64,000 nucleotides of DNA from Rhabditoides inermis (Eukaryota; Nematoda; Chromadorea; Rhabditida; Rhabditidae): the NCBI GenBank assembly GCA_963966185.1, contig CAWZYM010000309.1, positions 219,501-283,500 on the forward strand, read 5' to 3'. Position 1 is the stretch's first letter. Each line of letters starts with the position of its first letter. A program made the translations under genes and the position numbers. The notes under the pieces were generated by a model. It saw nothing but the letters and a program-made list of their open reading frames with translations. It was not told the DNA's origin and did not search any database. Shown here in pieces: positions 32,694 through 45,470 of the stretch.

Positions 32694-33083
32694 TTAGTGG
32701 AAGAAGGCAAGAAGGGCAGCGATCGGAGTGAGGAGAGAGAATGCGGGGGCGGAGTTGAGACACGTCTTCTCATTCTCGTCGATGCAAGCCTCGTCCGCGA
32801 GGCGTTCCCTCAAAGAGACAAAGCAAAAATCGATAAATCAATATCTGACAACATAGTTTCATAAACACTGTTTCTTCTGAACTGAATTGACTCGTTGTGG
32901 AACAGTATGTGTATGTGTACATTTGTATGACTGTACAATACATGGGCTGACTAACATTTTGAAGTTGTCTGCATAATAGGTGCAGATTCCGGAAACATCG
33001 CCGCAGACACGATGGAGGACGGGACGGATGCATTCGACGATGGATTCAAGGGTACTAAAGAAGTCCGGCTCTTCTCCTTCTCC

Positions 33084-33144
<61 letters not shown>

Positions 33145-33341
33145 GTCTCCCCCCCCCCCCCCCCCCTCTCTCCTTCTTTCACGTCCTCCTTCCACTCCTC
33201 TCTCACTTGCACTGGGAGCTTCCAGTTTTCGATTTGCATGTCTGCATAGCAGTCTGGTCATCTGAAGACGCTTTTTGGATGGCAGACAGACAGCTGGTCA
33301 GTGAAGTGACTGAAAAAAGTTAGAAAGAGTGCGAGTGAAAA

Positions 33342-33377
<36 letters not shown>

Positions 33378-33398
33378 TAAAGAGAGAGAGAGAGAGAT

Positions 33399-33433
<35 letters not shown>

Positions 33434-34234
33434 AACTCACCCTTCTTCGGCTCGTTGCACTGCATGTTCGAAAACACAAGAAATACTGAAAGGTCTACTT
33501 CATTTCAAAAAGATTTATGGACACCAGTGAGATTACTAGCTTACAGACTGGTTAGGATCTGGCGCGATCTGATACAAGATGATAAGTATGTGTCACCTGA
33601 GTACTGGTCAGCATCGTTGTCGTTCTGTGCGATGTGTTGGATGGAGGAGAGGGACAGGCACTCGGGTATGGATGACATGCACTGCGAGAAGGCAGACAGA
33701 TACCTGCAACCTCACATTGTTTTCGATTCATGAAATACTACTACTACTACTCTACTACTACTTATACTACTATTTCTACTATTTACAGCATTCACTCACT
33801 CGCAGTTGCTTTGGCTGAATGTTCCGACAGCCTGCTGGAACTCTTGGAAGTCTGGAAGTTTTCCATTCAACATCGCAGCTCCGAATGACGTGACCAGAGT
33901 AGAAGCACAGGCTTTGAAATTCTGAATGACAGCGTCAATAAGGGGCTTCTTTGTCCTTGTGTGTATGCAAAACATTACGTTGGAGTATGCAAATATACAA
34001 CTCACCGATAGTCCATCCTGATCGCAGGTAGTCCATGCGTGAGAAGGAGGAAAGGAGTTGCCTCGGAGAGAGAGAATCGAGGCCGGGAGGGAGTACAGAC
34101 CGCGGCACAGTGCGGGCAACGCTGAAAAACTTGATGAAATAGCAAAAGTGATTGCATCATAAGTGTGTTTCTGTGTTTACCCAATTTAATGCATGATCTC
34201 ACTTACCGCAGCTCAGCAGCAGAGCGAAAAGCAT
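32694..34234 (-). CDS. Cys-rich secreted/anchored protein, DUF19-like, copy A (7 exons, 210 aa)
   Basis: Exons 34207-34234, 34006-34121, 33800-33948, 33597-33703, 33441-33459, 32956-33054 and 32694-32808 join in phase to 633 bases. The start gives a Leu-rich signal peptide across exons 1-2. The mature region has about ten cysteines in spaced pairs (for example SQC...PEC and VEC...RVC...GIC), similar in style to the nematode DUF19 (T20D4.11-like) domain; this is a pattern match only. The C-terminal about 15 residues are hydrophobic and end the protein, consistent with a GPI-anchor signal. Two oddities: exon 5 is only 19 bases, and the last intron ends in TTTGAG instead of a YAG acceptor, though phase and protein sense both support it. 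The 3' end faces the PAN gene, so the two genes converge. A nearly identical copy lies at 43260-44750. Confidence 0.75.
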
Positions 34235-34744
34235 CCTTCGAATGGACGCAGTCGTGAGATTGAGCTCTTCTCACTTCTCACTCGAGCGTAAACGCCACTC
34301 TCGTAAAACGGTTGACGCATCGATGATCGAATTCCGAATCGCAACTCTCGATATTCACGATTCAACCTCGTACACACTTTATTGCTGCGCAAATACTTTG
34401 GATTCGTCAGAAAAAGTGTGGAACTTTTGCAAATAGAAGGAGGAGGTCGATGATAAGATGATAAGGCGCCACAGAAAGAGGTAGAAACCAAGGGTGCAAA
34501 AGCAGGAATTTAGAAACTTTTTTTTTGGAACTAAGTATGCAGTGGGATAGAGCACTCTTATAAGAGCGTTCGGGTCCACTAAATCAGCTCGATGAGTTCT
34601 CTGTAGCTCAATGGATACCCAAGAAAGGGCTTTGCGTCAATTTTGGCCGACTTCGCCCAAGTTCGACTGAAAGGGGCCGTTTGACTGGTCACCTATGTAC
34701 CTAGCAAACTGAAGTGATAAAAAACCCAATAAAGTTATCACAAA

Positions 34745-34985
34745 CTTCTTTTCAGTTCGTTTTCTGCTATGTATACTTCTATCCAGTCGTTCAATGCAAT
34801 CCATCAACTGCATCGCTGTGGTGGATTCATTCACAGGTGGAGATTCAAGCCCAGGCATCAACTATCAGGGACATCAAACCGGGAAACTTTGCGATCGGTG
34901 GAAAACAGAACGTGAAAGTGGTGTTCTATCTCGACTTTGGAGTGGCTCAGCAAAGCGTTGACTAACACGCGAATATCCAGATGTG
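34745..34985 (+). pseudogene. CK1/TTBK-like kinase fragment, copy A
   Basis: Closely resembles the kinase exons at about 54815-55045, including the HR|DIKPGN junction across a tiny intron and the DFG motif (here LDFGVAQ). It has an extra Gly codon before the HRD region and a stop soon after DFG. Upstream and downstream kinase parts are missing, and similarity ends abruptly near 34990, where unrelated GC-rich sequence begins. A broken gene piece carried in the duplicated segment. Confidence 0.8.
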
Positions 34986-35521
34986 GTGGGGCGGGGTGCG
35001 GATCGGGAAGCCGGATACGGGACACAGCCTCCACTCCGGGAGCAGCTCCGAACGGCTGGAAACGTGTTTCAGAGAAGATGCAGAAAGGGAGCAAGCTATC
35101 GCACCTAGGCGAGCGGCAGAAGCTCCGCCTGCACCGCAGAACAACATAGCCGACAAGGGCGAAATGAGCTTCGCCCTTTCGGCTTTTTTCAGGCGTTCGA
35201 GCGGCTCCAAGACAGGCTCTCACACCTGAAATCGATTAATGCTACTACGGGAACAGACCCTACTGTACGCTCCAGTAAGTCACTCTATCCTACCTTTCCA
35301 CGCTCGACGCTGCTCCTAGTGCACTCCTGGGTTGTGCCTGCTCCGGGTGTTCCATCGCGATCCAGAGAGACAGGAGCTCCGCCTGCACCAATAAGAAAGT
35401 GATAGTTGAGACACATTACAAGGCACTCACTTTCCGGTTGAATCCGCGGCGACGAGTTCGAACTGGGCGGAGACGACGGCTGCGCCAGGCGCATACCTCA
35501 ATCAATCATAGAGCCAATGGT

Positions 35522-35590
35522 TTTACACGTTCTGTTTTCCACCGATCGCAAAGTTTCCCGGTTTGATGTCCCTGATAGTTGATACAAGAC
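35522..35590 (-). pseudogene. Short inverted kinase fragment
   Basis: Read on the minus strand this piece repeats the region around the DIKPGN motif of the kinase at 54915-54975, including the end of its small intron. It lies just outside the end of duplicated segment A and is too short to encode anything on its own. Confidence 0.7.
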
Positions 35591-35695
35591 TAACAAAAGG
35601 TATTAGTGCGTTTTCCACTTTTCACGAGAGACATTAGGGTGGTTAGAAAAAAGATCAGAGCCCTTTCTATGAGGTTTTCAAATTGACAAAAGTTG

Positions 35696-35780
35696 GCGTG
35701 ACCGGCGGGAATTGAACCCGCGAACACATTCTTGCAAACCAAGAGCGTTACCAATACGCAGGGCGCGCCAGCCGGCTTCT
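35696..35780 (-). tRNA. tRNA-like sequence, probably a pseudogene
   Basis: On the minus strand it shows a good T arm (GCGGG-TTCAATT-CCCGC) with a box-B-like GGTTCAATTCC, and a D-arm-like GCG-TATTGGTAA-CGC. The acceptor stem pairs with mismatches, and I could not place a standard 7-base anticodon loop. It is either a tRNA-derived repeat or a decayed tRNA. Confidence 0.4.
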
Positions 35781-35899
35781 TTTCTCGAAGTCATTGTAGA
35801 CGTAATATAGAACTATGTACTGCTTCTTTTTTTAGTTGAAACTAAGTTTTGAGTTTATTACTTGTACTCTTGTACATATTCAGCCTGAATTTCCGCTTT

Positions 35900-36599
35900 T
35901 CGATGCAGTACAGTGTCGAGTGGAAGTGAGGTGAGGTGAGAATCGAGTTCACCTTACATGTCATTTGGCAAGCACAGGCGGTCAAATTATATTTTTAGAA
36001 CGTGAGAGAGTAGACAGTAGGGAGAGAAGACAGTAGAGGAGAGAGTAGTACTTTCTGTTTAAAAAAGTTTATACATGACTTCATAACTGTCTTTCGCAGT
36101 CGCAGTGACTACTTCAGATGTGAGAATAGAAAAGTAGACAGAAGGTACCATAGTACTGTCTCTAAAAAGTTGTTGTCACCGCAGCGGGGATGTGAAAGTA
36201 TACAAGAGAGAAAATAGGAGAGAGAGAATAGGAGAGAGAAAAGAGGAGAGAGAAGGGAGAGTAGACATAACTGTCTCTCGAAAGTCGCAGTGATAGTGAT
36301 TACTGCAGATGTGAGAGTGAGAGTGGAAAGGGTGATGAGAGGTGAAAGTAGACAGAAGAAAACATAGTAATGTCTCTAGAAAGTTGTTGTTAAAGTAGAA
36401 GAAAAAGATGCAGTAAACAAACAAGAGCATAGTATTAGTATTGTCTCTAGAAAGTTGACAGTAGACAATAGAGAATATAATACTGTTTCTAGAGAATATA
36501 TTACTGAGAGAGAAAGAGAAAGAGAGAAAGAGATAGCGAGACAGTGGGAGAGGGAGAAGGGAGAGAGAGGAGAGATAGGGGAGAGTAGAACTGTGTCGA

Positions 36600-36659
<60 letters not shown>

Positions 36660-36960
36660 GCGGGGGAGGAGGAGGGAGATAGGATGAAAAGTAGACAGAA
36701 CCGTATAGAGGAGAAAGAGATGGGGAGGTGTACATCTGTGAAACATAAAATAAGTGAAAAAGAAGTAGGAGAGATGAGAAAAAAAACAAAAAAATAAGCT
36801 ACATATACAAAATATATAGAACTTGAACACTTCAACTACAACCCTCGCGTGTATGTATCTTCGCAAGAGTTATTAGAGAGGCTACAACTATCAAACATGC
36901 AAGACGAACTATTCTTCTATTTTTCTATTTGTGTATACCTAGTGCGGAGGCGCGCTAGTC
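35900..36960. repeat. GA-rich minisatellite-like spacer between duplicated segments
   Basis: Contains repeated variants of GTAGACAG...ACTGTCTCT(C/A)GAAAGTYG with GAGAGA tracts, including a dense GA run at 36490-36665. No gene is seen. This is the unique junction material separating segment A from segment B. Confidence 0.6.
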
Positions 36961-37224
36961 TACCATTTTGATGAAGTCATTTGAATGCGCTTGCGCTGCG
37001 AAGAACGCGCAATGAGACCGCCAAGCGAAAATACACTGCTGCCGAATGAACTTGGACCGGCGATAATGCCATCGAAAGGTGTTTGGGAAATATTCGGAAA
37101 GGGAACTGCCGTACGATGAAGCGGGGGGATGGCGTATGTTACAATCCAGAAAAGAAAGGAGAATACAACGTCATCTCAATAAAAAACGAAGAACGCTGGA
37201 AAAGCTACATACTTACTTTTTAGA

Positions 37225-38163
37225 ATCGGTAGTTTCTTCAATGGAATCGGACGATCAACTCCAGAATGTGGCTGGAAATCAGGTTAGTTCAATACGTTAT
37301 ACATACATGTACGTTTCATTGCGGCAGTATCTAGAAATCACATGCGATGCCATTTCAATGCCACCTAGGATAGACGTTGCAAACAATAAGTAATACGATA
37401 TGACAAAGATCTTGTTTACTAGCAAAATGTTACTACGGATAATTCTGGCGCAAGCGAAGTAACGTCTGATTTCGAAGAAACTGTGTTGTATTGTTCAACA
37501 AGGCCTATGCGTTTCACATTCCCAATAAACACTCAGAACTACACTCGTTCTCTAAATAAATTAGAAAAAAGTGTTTAGATAGCGGCAACGCCGGAGGACA
37601 TCCGCATTCCCACGAGCACTCATCAACCGTACACTGCCCCTTCTGCCCCCGTCACTCACCCACCCACCAGGGAGACCACCACTACAACCAGGTGCACAGA
37701 TCATTCTTCTTTTCACTCACTAGACACACTCAAGTAGATGATGCGTTGTTCCGTTCAGCAATTCACAAGAACGTTCTAACAAAAAAAAAGAACTAGGTAG
37801 ACTGAAAAGTAGGCGCGCTCCAGAATCTATAAACGAGAACGTTCTTTCAGATTGTTACGAATAATTGTTACGAATGTAGCACAGGCTTCCAACGAAATAG
37901 CTACAACTAGTTCTCTAGATTTCGAAACATATAGCTGGTAGTATATTGATCGTAACATTAGAAAGTGAATAAAGACTGTTCGTCCTATTTTGCAGATGAA
38001 TGAGACTAACGGCTTACGACAGAAAAGCGAAACCGCGGCACAAACAAATAATCATCGTTTCATTCAGACTCTTGACTACATCGATGACTCGTCCCGTCCA
38101 GTGACCATCATCAAGACGGAGGAGCAGTTCGATCTGCCACAGGTGGCCAGCCAGGATGTGGGT

Positions 38164-38247
<84 letters not shown>

Positions 38248-40684
38248 ATGACAGCTAGCCCCCCATGACCCGCCCCGTTTGCAGAAGTTCTCCTCTGACA
38301 CCAAGTTCATCGCGCTCCCGCCCCTCCGACCCACAATGTCCCCTTCCGAGCTGGTCAGTGGTTCCGGGAATCCAAAAGGCATACTAATCGAAGTTGTGAG
38401 GACCATAAAGGCCCCATTTGGCAAGTCATTCGATCTAAACTAATCTTCTCGACATTGTTACGGAAATCATATCCCATTTGTAAAGTTTTAACGGGCAAAA
38501 CTACAAAACAGGTGTAATCGGTATGACATGGAATAAATTAAAAACATCTTTGGCAGGAGTCCCAGCTGGAGGCGGAGGCGTTCTCCGCGGACTCGCTCGA
38601 CTCTGCCGAACTGAAGACACTCAGACAGATAAAGGTGAGAGAGCAGGCTATGACTATAATACAATAAGATATTCATTATGACATTTCATCGATACAATGA
38701 GTTTTGTTCAATGTATATTGCAGAGGTTCTTGCAATGCTGATTCTTCCTTTTCTCTTTTTTCGTGTGTTTCAATGTAAAAAAATTCCACCCAGGTGCCGG
38801 ACGCTGCTGCAATGCCCCAGGACGGGATGGCTGTGCTGACCACGCCCCCTCCGACTCCGCCCACTGCCTTCCCCACCCTGGCTACTGTAATCGAGGCGGT
38901 TACTGTAGGACCCGCGCCGGAAGTGGACGCTATTGTGGATGAGGTGAGCGGAGAAATTCACATAAGTTGGTCTGGTATGTAACAGTACCATCTGAATTAC
39001 GAGAGAAGAGAGAAAGAGAGAAAGAGGGAGAGAGAAAGAGAGATAGAGAGAAATAGAGAGACAGAGAGAGAGTGAGAGAAAGAGAAAGAGAGAATGAGAG
39101 AATGAGAGAAAGAGGGAGAGAGAAGAGGGAGAGAGGTTTCTATTTCAGGTGCGTCGCACGAAGGCCGAACTGGAGAGGAAGCTGGCTGAGAAGATGGAGA
39201 AACTGAAGAAGATGTATCCAGAGAAGGTGAGAATATGATGTAACAACTAGTTACACGTATTGAACGTTACCGAACTCACATAAGTACCTTATGCCACAAT
39301 TAAAACATCATAACACATAACCTGAAAGGTAGACAGAAACTATCACAACTATATCCCTTGCCTGTTTCAGTACCGGCAGCTGGTGTCTTCGGGAGAGGCC
39401 CGTGTGGCTCCGAGTGGGCAGAGGGAGGGACTGCGGGCTGTGGTACCTGTCGAACCCACCACTACACAGGGGTGGGAGAGAGAATCAGATTGCCGGACAC
39501 AATTACATACTGCCTTTCCGTAGTGAGACGGCGCATACATTCCAGAACCTATTCAAAAACAGCGTTCACTGAAAACTGTAATGCGCTATCGCATTTTGTC
39601 ACCAGAACACCTCATCAGTTTTTTTCATTTCCGTGACAGAATCCATCATACTAGACTTTTGCAGACCCGTCGTTGTGGCAAAGTCTCCGTCAACATATGA
39701 GAAGACTGTGAGTTGGACATTCAATTTCAATCGAAAAGATTTTAATCTACTAGATGGTTATTCCAGAAGACGTTGTCGCCTCGCGTTCTCAAATTCGACG
39801 AGGATCGATTCATGAAGAAGAGTGAGATCAGAAAGAGTCCCAGGAGGGGAAACGCCCCCTCTTCGGCGGTGAGTGATAATTCAGAATCAAAAAGGAACAT
39901 ACGTTTCACGACTATAATATAATATGCATTGACAATATTGACCTGCTTTCTTACAAAAAAACAAAACATGAACGACACGTTGTATTTCAGTCAGCGGAGG
40001 AGCTGGCGCCGAAGATCCAATCCTTCCTGGATACACTCAACGATGGGGAAGCAGCCTTCGACACTCCCATCAGACCCAGCGAGGTGCCATGATGTTTCTC
40101 TCATTCCTTTTTCAACAATTGCCAATCAGTGCAATACGTTTCACTTTCTCAACCAAGCAGAGATTTTTCAATATTGGATAATTTGGTTCTTTTGTTCTTA
40201 GAGATTCATTTTTCAATAATCCCCTCTCACAGGCTTCTCTGCTGAAGAACGTTCCGAAGCTGACGGTGACGAAGAAGAACAAGGCAACGCCGCCGCCGGT
40301 GGTCAACATGGACAATGGTGGGGAAGGGACAGTACAACTATACAAGTACAGTATATCGTATCTGTAGTCCTCTTTGCTATCGAGAGAATGCAAGCAAGAG
40401 TGGTGAGGGAAGAGACAACAGTAGTCAGTTCGATTAACTTTACAAACCACATACGTTTCAATAGTGACGTTTATTGGCAATGAAAACATGTACAACAATG
40501 CCTCCTTCGCCACTTTTGAAATTCGTCTTAGCTCAATCATCCATGCATACTTGCAGCGTGTCCCCCCGGCGAGTCCCCGGTCTGGATATCGTTCTCCAAC
40601 ACTGTCCTTTCTACGGGAGAAGGAGAGAGACTGCCCACCGAAGGAGGAAGGACAGAGTGCGAGGCCGGGTGTGGAGAGCTTGTG

Positions 40685-40732
<48 letters not shown>

Positions 40733-40761
40733 CTCCCTCTCTCCCTCTCTCCTCTCTCTCC

Positions 40762-40814
<53 letters not shown>

Positions 40815-40859
40815 CCTTCCTTTCCTCCCTCCCTCTCTCTCTCCCTCTCTCCCTCTCTC

Positions 40860-40927
<68 letters not shown>

Positions 40928-40979
40928 CCTTCCTTCCTCCCTCCCTCTCTCTCTCCCTCTCTCCCTCTCTCCTCTCTCC

Positions 40980-41026
<47 letters not shown>

Positions 41027-42692
41027 ACTCCCTTGCAGGAGACGTGCATGTCGTACACCTTCCACGACCCGTCGTCTGAGTGTTCTCTGAACATGGACAG
41101 TGACCCCCTTCTCTTGAAGGGAGCGGGGGCCGAGGTGGCTAGTACCAGCGTCAAGTTCTGCTATGATGGTGGGTGTAAAACTGAACAGCTTGATTGTTTG
41201 TCTAGTTATCGAAACTGCTTGAATTGTTTCTCCAGTTATCGAAAATGCTTGAATTTTTTCTCCGGTTATCGAAAATGCTTGACTTGTTTGTCCAGTTATC
41301 GAAAATGCTTGAATTGTTACTCAAGTTATCGAAAATGCTTGAATTGTGTCTCCAGTTCTTCAGTTATCGAAAATCAATCCACAACTTTCTTGCAGAGGAG
41401 CTCACCCCGCTGCGAGAGTGTGGAGTATTCGAGGCATTCCATGAGTATACCATGAAGGTGAGGAACTTTATATAAACAAATACGTTGCAACTCATTTCTC
41501 ATCACAACATGAAGTAACTTTACATCAATTGGATTCGCACACAGGATTCGACAATTTTGTAATCAGAACCATAATACTTTCCTTTGCAGACGCCGGCGCG
41601 CGAGCAATTCGACGGCCTGCCAGCGTCGTACGAGGGAATGCACATGTGTGTGGAGCTGTGTGCACTCTCCACCGACTACCTGTGCAAGGTGCGACAGTCT
41701 CTCTCCCTCCCCCCTCTCTCTCTCCCCCCTCTCTCTCCTTATCCACTCCCTCTCCTCTCCTGTCACTGCAGGCTAGCTGATCAGATCATGATTGTGTTCT
41801 GACCATCTCCCTTCCAGTCCGCCACCTTCCAAGTGTCGACTGGCCGTTGTCGTCTCATCCCCGAGGACTCTCTCTCCAAGCCGTCCGACTTCGCGGAGGC
41901 AGACGAGGAGGGAGTCATCTACTTCGAGAACGGATGCAGCAGGATCAGACACCTCAACGAGAAGGGTGAGAGAGAATAATGATAACACAAAACCACAGGA
42001 AACAGTCGTATGTAGTGAGACCGTGACCATAACATCATGAGTTTGCTCTTTGGAAAGGGAATCAGATGTAGAAAAGTTTTTTTCCGCGTACGTTACACTT
42101 GCAATATAAAGGCGCGCGGCTGATTGCGACAGTCGACGACAGTCGCCCATCAGAGTTGATGAGCAATGTCCTTCCATCCATATGCGAGTGTTTGCAGAGC
42201 GTTCTGCGGTGCGCGTCGAAAGGGTGCTGGCAGCTGTGGAGGAGAAGGAGATGGAACAGCAACTCGCACAGGTAGAAACTATGATAGCTTGGCATTCAAC
42301 CTCTTGCAAGTGTTGTCATAGTACAGTAATCGCCGTACCGTATACGGTATTCAGGTGGAGGAGGAGCTGCAGAAGACGCGTCCCGTGGAGAAGAACAAGC
42401 CGTCGAAGAGGAAGCAGCTGAAGGCAGTCAAGATCCGACCGCTCAGGGAACAGGTACGGTAACAAGTAATTACTATACTATACTGCCATCCAAAACCATC
42501 CGTAGTCGGTCGAGTAGTGTTTACGGAACGATCGTTTTGGAAACATAGAAAAAGAGATCATCTATTTCATCTCGGAGTGGGCTGTAGTGTATTAGAGAGG
42601 GTTTGATATCTCTCATTCAGATCAAGTCTCTATCCAGCTATGAGCTGAAGACAGTGAAGGCGCATCGCGGAGGAGAGTTCAGTCTCGTCTGA
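37225..42692 (+). pseudogene. 5'-truncated duplicate of the PAN gene
   Basis: Carries copies of exons 4, 5 and 7-24 of the 24466-32126 gene, but not exons 1-3 (signal peptide and PAN 1) and not exon 6. Joining exon 5 directly to exon 7 shifts the frame and meets a stop at once. Translation could only be intact from the ATG at 37996 onward, giving a product without a signal peptide. From that point every exon is open and splice sites are preserved up to the stop at 42690-42692. Differences from copy A are few and mostly silent (for example three silent third-base changes in the exon before the first Cys-rich half of PAN 2). It is either a very young pseudogene, a gene with a new 5' end not visible to me, or one kept similar by gene conversion. 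Confidence 0.7.
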
Positions 42693-43259
42693 GATGACGT
42701 CAATGTCATCTCACGAGTCATCCGACGCCCTAATAATGTACATAGATTTGTATTGAATAAATTGTGTTGGTTATAGTTATTTATGTCCTTTGTCTAATTG
42801 TACTATAGTCACTTCAACGATATGGTATACTCGATCGCCTGAATGAAAATCAGCACAGCTTTGGTGATTCTATTTACATTTTTAAGATTTCACCTCTCTG
42901 ACTGAATTCAATAGAAACCGCTCAGATGAGCGGGGCGCAGGCCAACCAAAAGTCGTCCGCGATCCTCAAGCCTAGGCTTCTTCCCGCTCGCGCCCCGCTC
43001 CTTTCCCGTTCATCGCGGTTGGAGAGTCTCCAATTTCAAGGGGATGGCGAAATACATACTACAGAAATGATCCTGTGAAGTATGATCTCGACGAATCTAG
43101 TTGATCAAAAGCCTATATGAGGACGCAGAGTGCAACTCGCACCGGGTTTACTTGGAAGCCTCGTTCACTCATCGAACAACTGGTATGGGTTCTTCTTTTT
43201 AATCGCATTCCTGCAGCATTTAAAGTTATTAATGAAAGAAGAATAGTGGCGGAAAATTA

Positions 43260-43909
43260 TTAGTGGAAGAAGGCAAGAAGGGCAGCGATCGGAGTGAGGA
43301 GAGAGAATGCGGGGGCGGAGTTGAGACACGTCTTCTCATTCTCGTCGATGCAAGCCTCGTCCGCGAGGCGTTCCCTCAAAGAGACAAAGCAAAAATCGAT
43401 AAATCAATATCTGACAACATAGTTTCATAAACACTGTTTCTTCTGAACTGAATTGACTCGTTGTGGAACAGTATGTGTATGTGTACATTTGTATGACTGT
43501 ACAATACATGGGCTGACTAACATTTTGAAGTTGTCTGCATAATAGGTGCAGATTCCGGAAACATCGCCGCAGACACGATGGAGGACGGGACGGATGCATT
43601 CGACGATGGATTCAAGGGTACTAAAGAAGTCCGGCTCTTCTCCTTCTCCTTCTCTCCTTCTCTCTCTCTCTCTGTCTCTCTGTCTCCCCCCCCCTCTCTC
43701 CTTCTTTCACGTCCTCCCTCCACTCCTCTCTCACTTGCACTGTGAGCTTCCAGTTTTCGATTTGCATGTCTGCATAGCAGTCTGGTCATCTGAAGACGCT
43801 TTTTGGATGGCAGTCAGACAGCTGGTTAGTGAAGTGACTGAAAAAAAGTTAGAAAGAGTGCGAGTGAAAAGAGAGAGAAAGAGAGAGAGAGAAAGAGAGA
43901 GAGAGAGAT

Positions 43910-43946
<37 letters not shown>

Positions 43947-44750
43947 AACTCACCCTTCTTCGGCTCGTTGCACTGCATGTTCGAAATCACAAGAAATACT
44001 GAAATGTCTACTTCATTTCAAAAAGATTTATGGACACCAGTGAGATCACTAGCTTACAGACTGGTTAGGATGTTGCGCTAATTGATACAAGATGATAAGT
44101 ATGTGTCACCTGAGTACTGGTCAGCATCGTTGTCACTCTGTGCGATGTGTTGGATGGAGGAGAGGGACAGGCACTCGGGTATGGATGACATGCACTGCGA
44201 GAAGGCAGACAGACACCTGCAACCTCACATTGTTATCGATTCATGAAATACTACTACTACTACTTTACTACTACTTATACTACTATTTCTACTATTTACA
44301 GCATTCACTCACTCGCAGTTGCTTTGGCTGAATGTTCCGACAGCCTGCTGGAACGCTTGGTAGTCGGGAAGTTTTCCATTCAACATCGCAGCTCCGAATG
44401 ACGTGACCAGAGTAGAAGCACAGGCTTTGAAAGTCTGAATGACAGCGTCACTAAGGGGCTTCTTTGTCCTTGTGTGTATGCAAAACATTACGTTGGAGTA
44501 TGCAAATATACAACTCACCGATAGTCCATCCTGATCGCAGGTGGCCCATGCGTGAGAAGGAGGAAGGGAGGAGTTGCCTCGGAGAGAGAGAATCGAGGCC
44601 GGAAGGGAGTACAGACCGCGGCACAGTGCGGGCAACGCTGAAAAAATTGATGAAATAGCAAAATTGGTTGCATCATAAGTGTGTTACTGTGTTTACCCAA
44701 TTTCATGCATGATCTCACTTACCGCAGCTCAGCAGCAGAGCGAGAAGCAT
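43260..44750 (-). CDS. Cys-rich secreted/anchored protein, DUF19-like, copy B
   Basis: Duplicate of the gene at 32694-34234, with all seven exons and splice junctions kept, including the TTTGAG acceptor and the 19-base exon. The signal peptide starts Met-Leu-Leu-Ala. Differences include an added codon in exon 2, several substitutions in exon 3 (near 44340-44470) and a Tyr-to-Cys change at the start of exon 4. No stop or frameshift is seen, so both copies could be active. The amino-acid changes are more frequent than in the neighbouring PAN duplicate. Confidence 0.72.
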
Positions 44751-45246
44751 CCTTCGAATGGACGCAGTCGTGAGATTGAGCTCATCTCACTCGAGCGTAA
44801 ACGCCACTCTCGTAAAACGGTTGACGCATCGATGATCGAATTCCGAACCGCAACTTTCGATATTCACGATTCAAGCTTATACACACTTTATTGCTGCGCA
44901 AATACTTTGGAATCGTCAGAAAAAGTGTGGAACTTTTGCAAATAGAAGGAGGAGGTGGATGATAAGATGATAAGAAAGAGGTAGAAATCAAGCGTGCAAA
45001 TGCAAAAGCAGGAATTTAGAAACATTTTCTACTGGAACTAAGTATGCAGTTGGATAGAGCACTCCTATAAGAGCGTTCGGGTCCACTAAATCAGCTCGAT
45101 GAGTTCTCTGTAGCTCAATGGATACCCAAGAAAGGGCTTTGCGTCTATTTTGGCCGATTTCGCCCAAGTTCGACTGAAAGGGGCCGTTTGACTGTTATGT
45201 ACCTAGCAAACTGAAGTGATTAAAAACGCAATAAAGTTATCACAAA

Positions 45247-45470
45247 CTTCTTTTCAGTTCGTTTTCTGCTATTTATACTTCTATCCAGTCGTCAATGCAA
45301 TCCACCAACTGCATCGCTGTGGATTCATTCACAGGTGGAACTTCAAGCCCAGGCATCAACTATCAGGGACATCAAAACCGAGAAACTGTGCGATCGGTGG
45401 AAAACAGAACGTGAAAGAGGTGTTCATTCTCGACTTTGGAGTGGCTCAGCAAAGCGTTGACCAACACGCG
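45247..45470 (+). pseudogene. CK1/TTBK-like kinase fragment, copy B
   Basis: Duplicate of the fragment at 34745-34985, further damaged: an inserted base near 45380 disrupts the DIKPGN region and some bases around the HRD junction are lost. The DFG-like LDFGVAQ stretch remains. It ends against the same unrelated GC-rich sequence as copy A. Confidence 0.75.

Noticed and set aside
36176..36866. Ser/Leu-rich minus-strand frame of over 200 codons
   Set aside because: Low-complexity CT/GA tract in the spacer between duplicated segments; no splice or family support.
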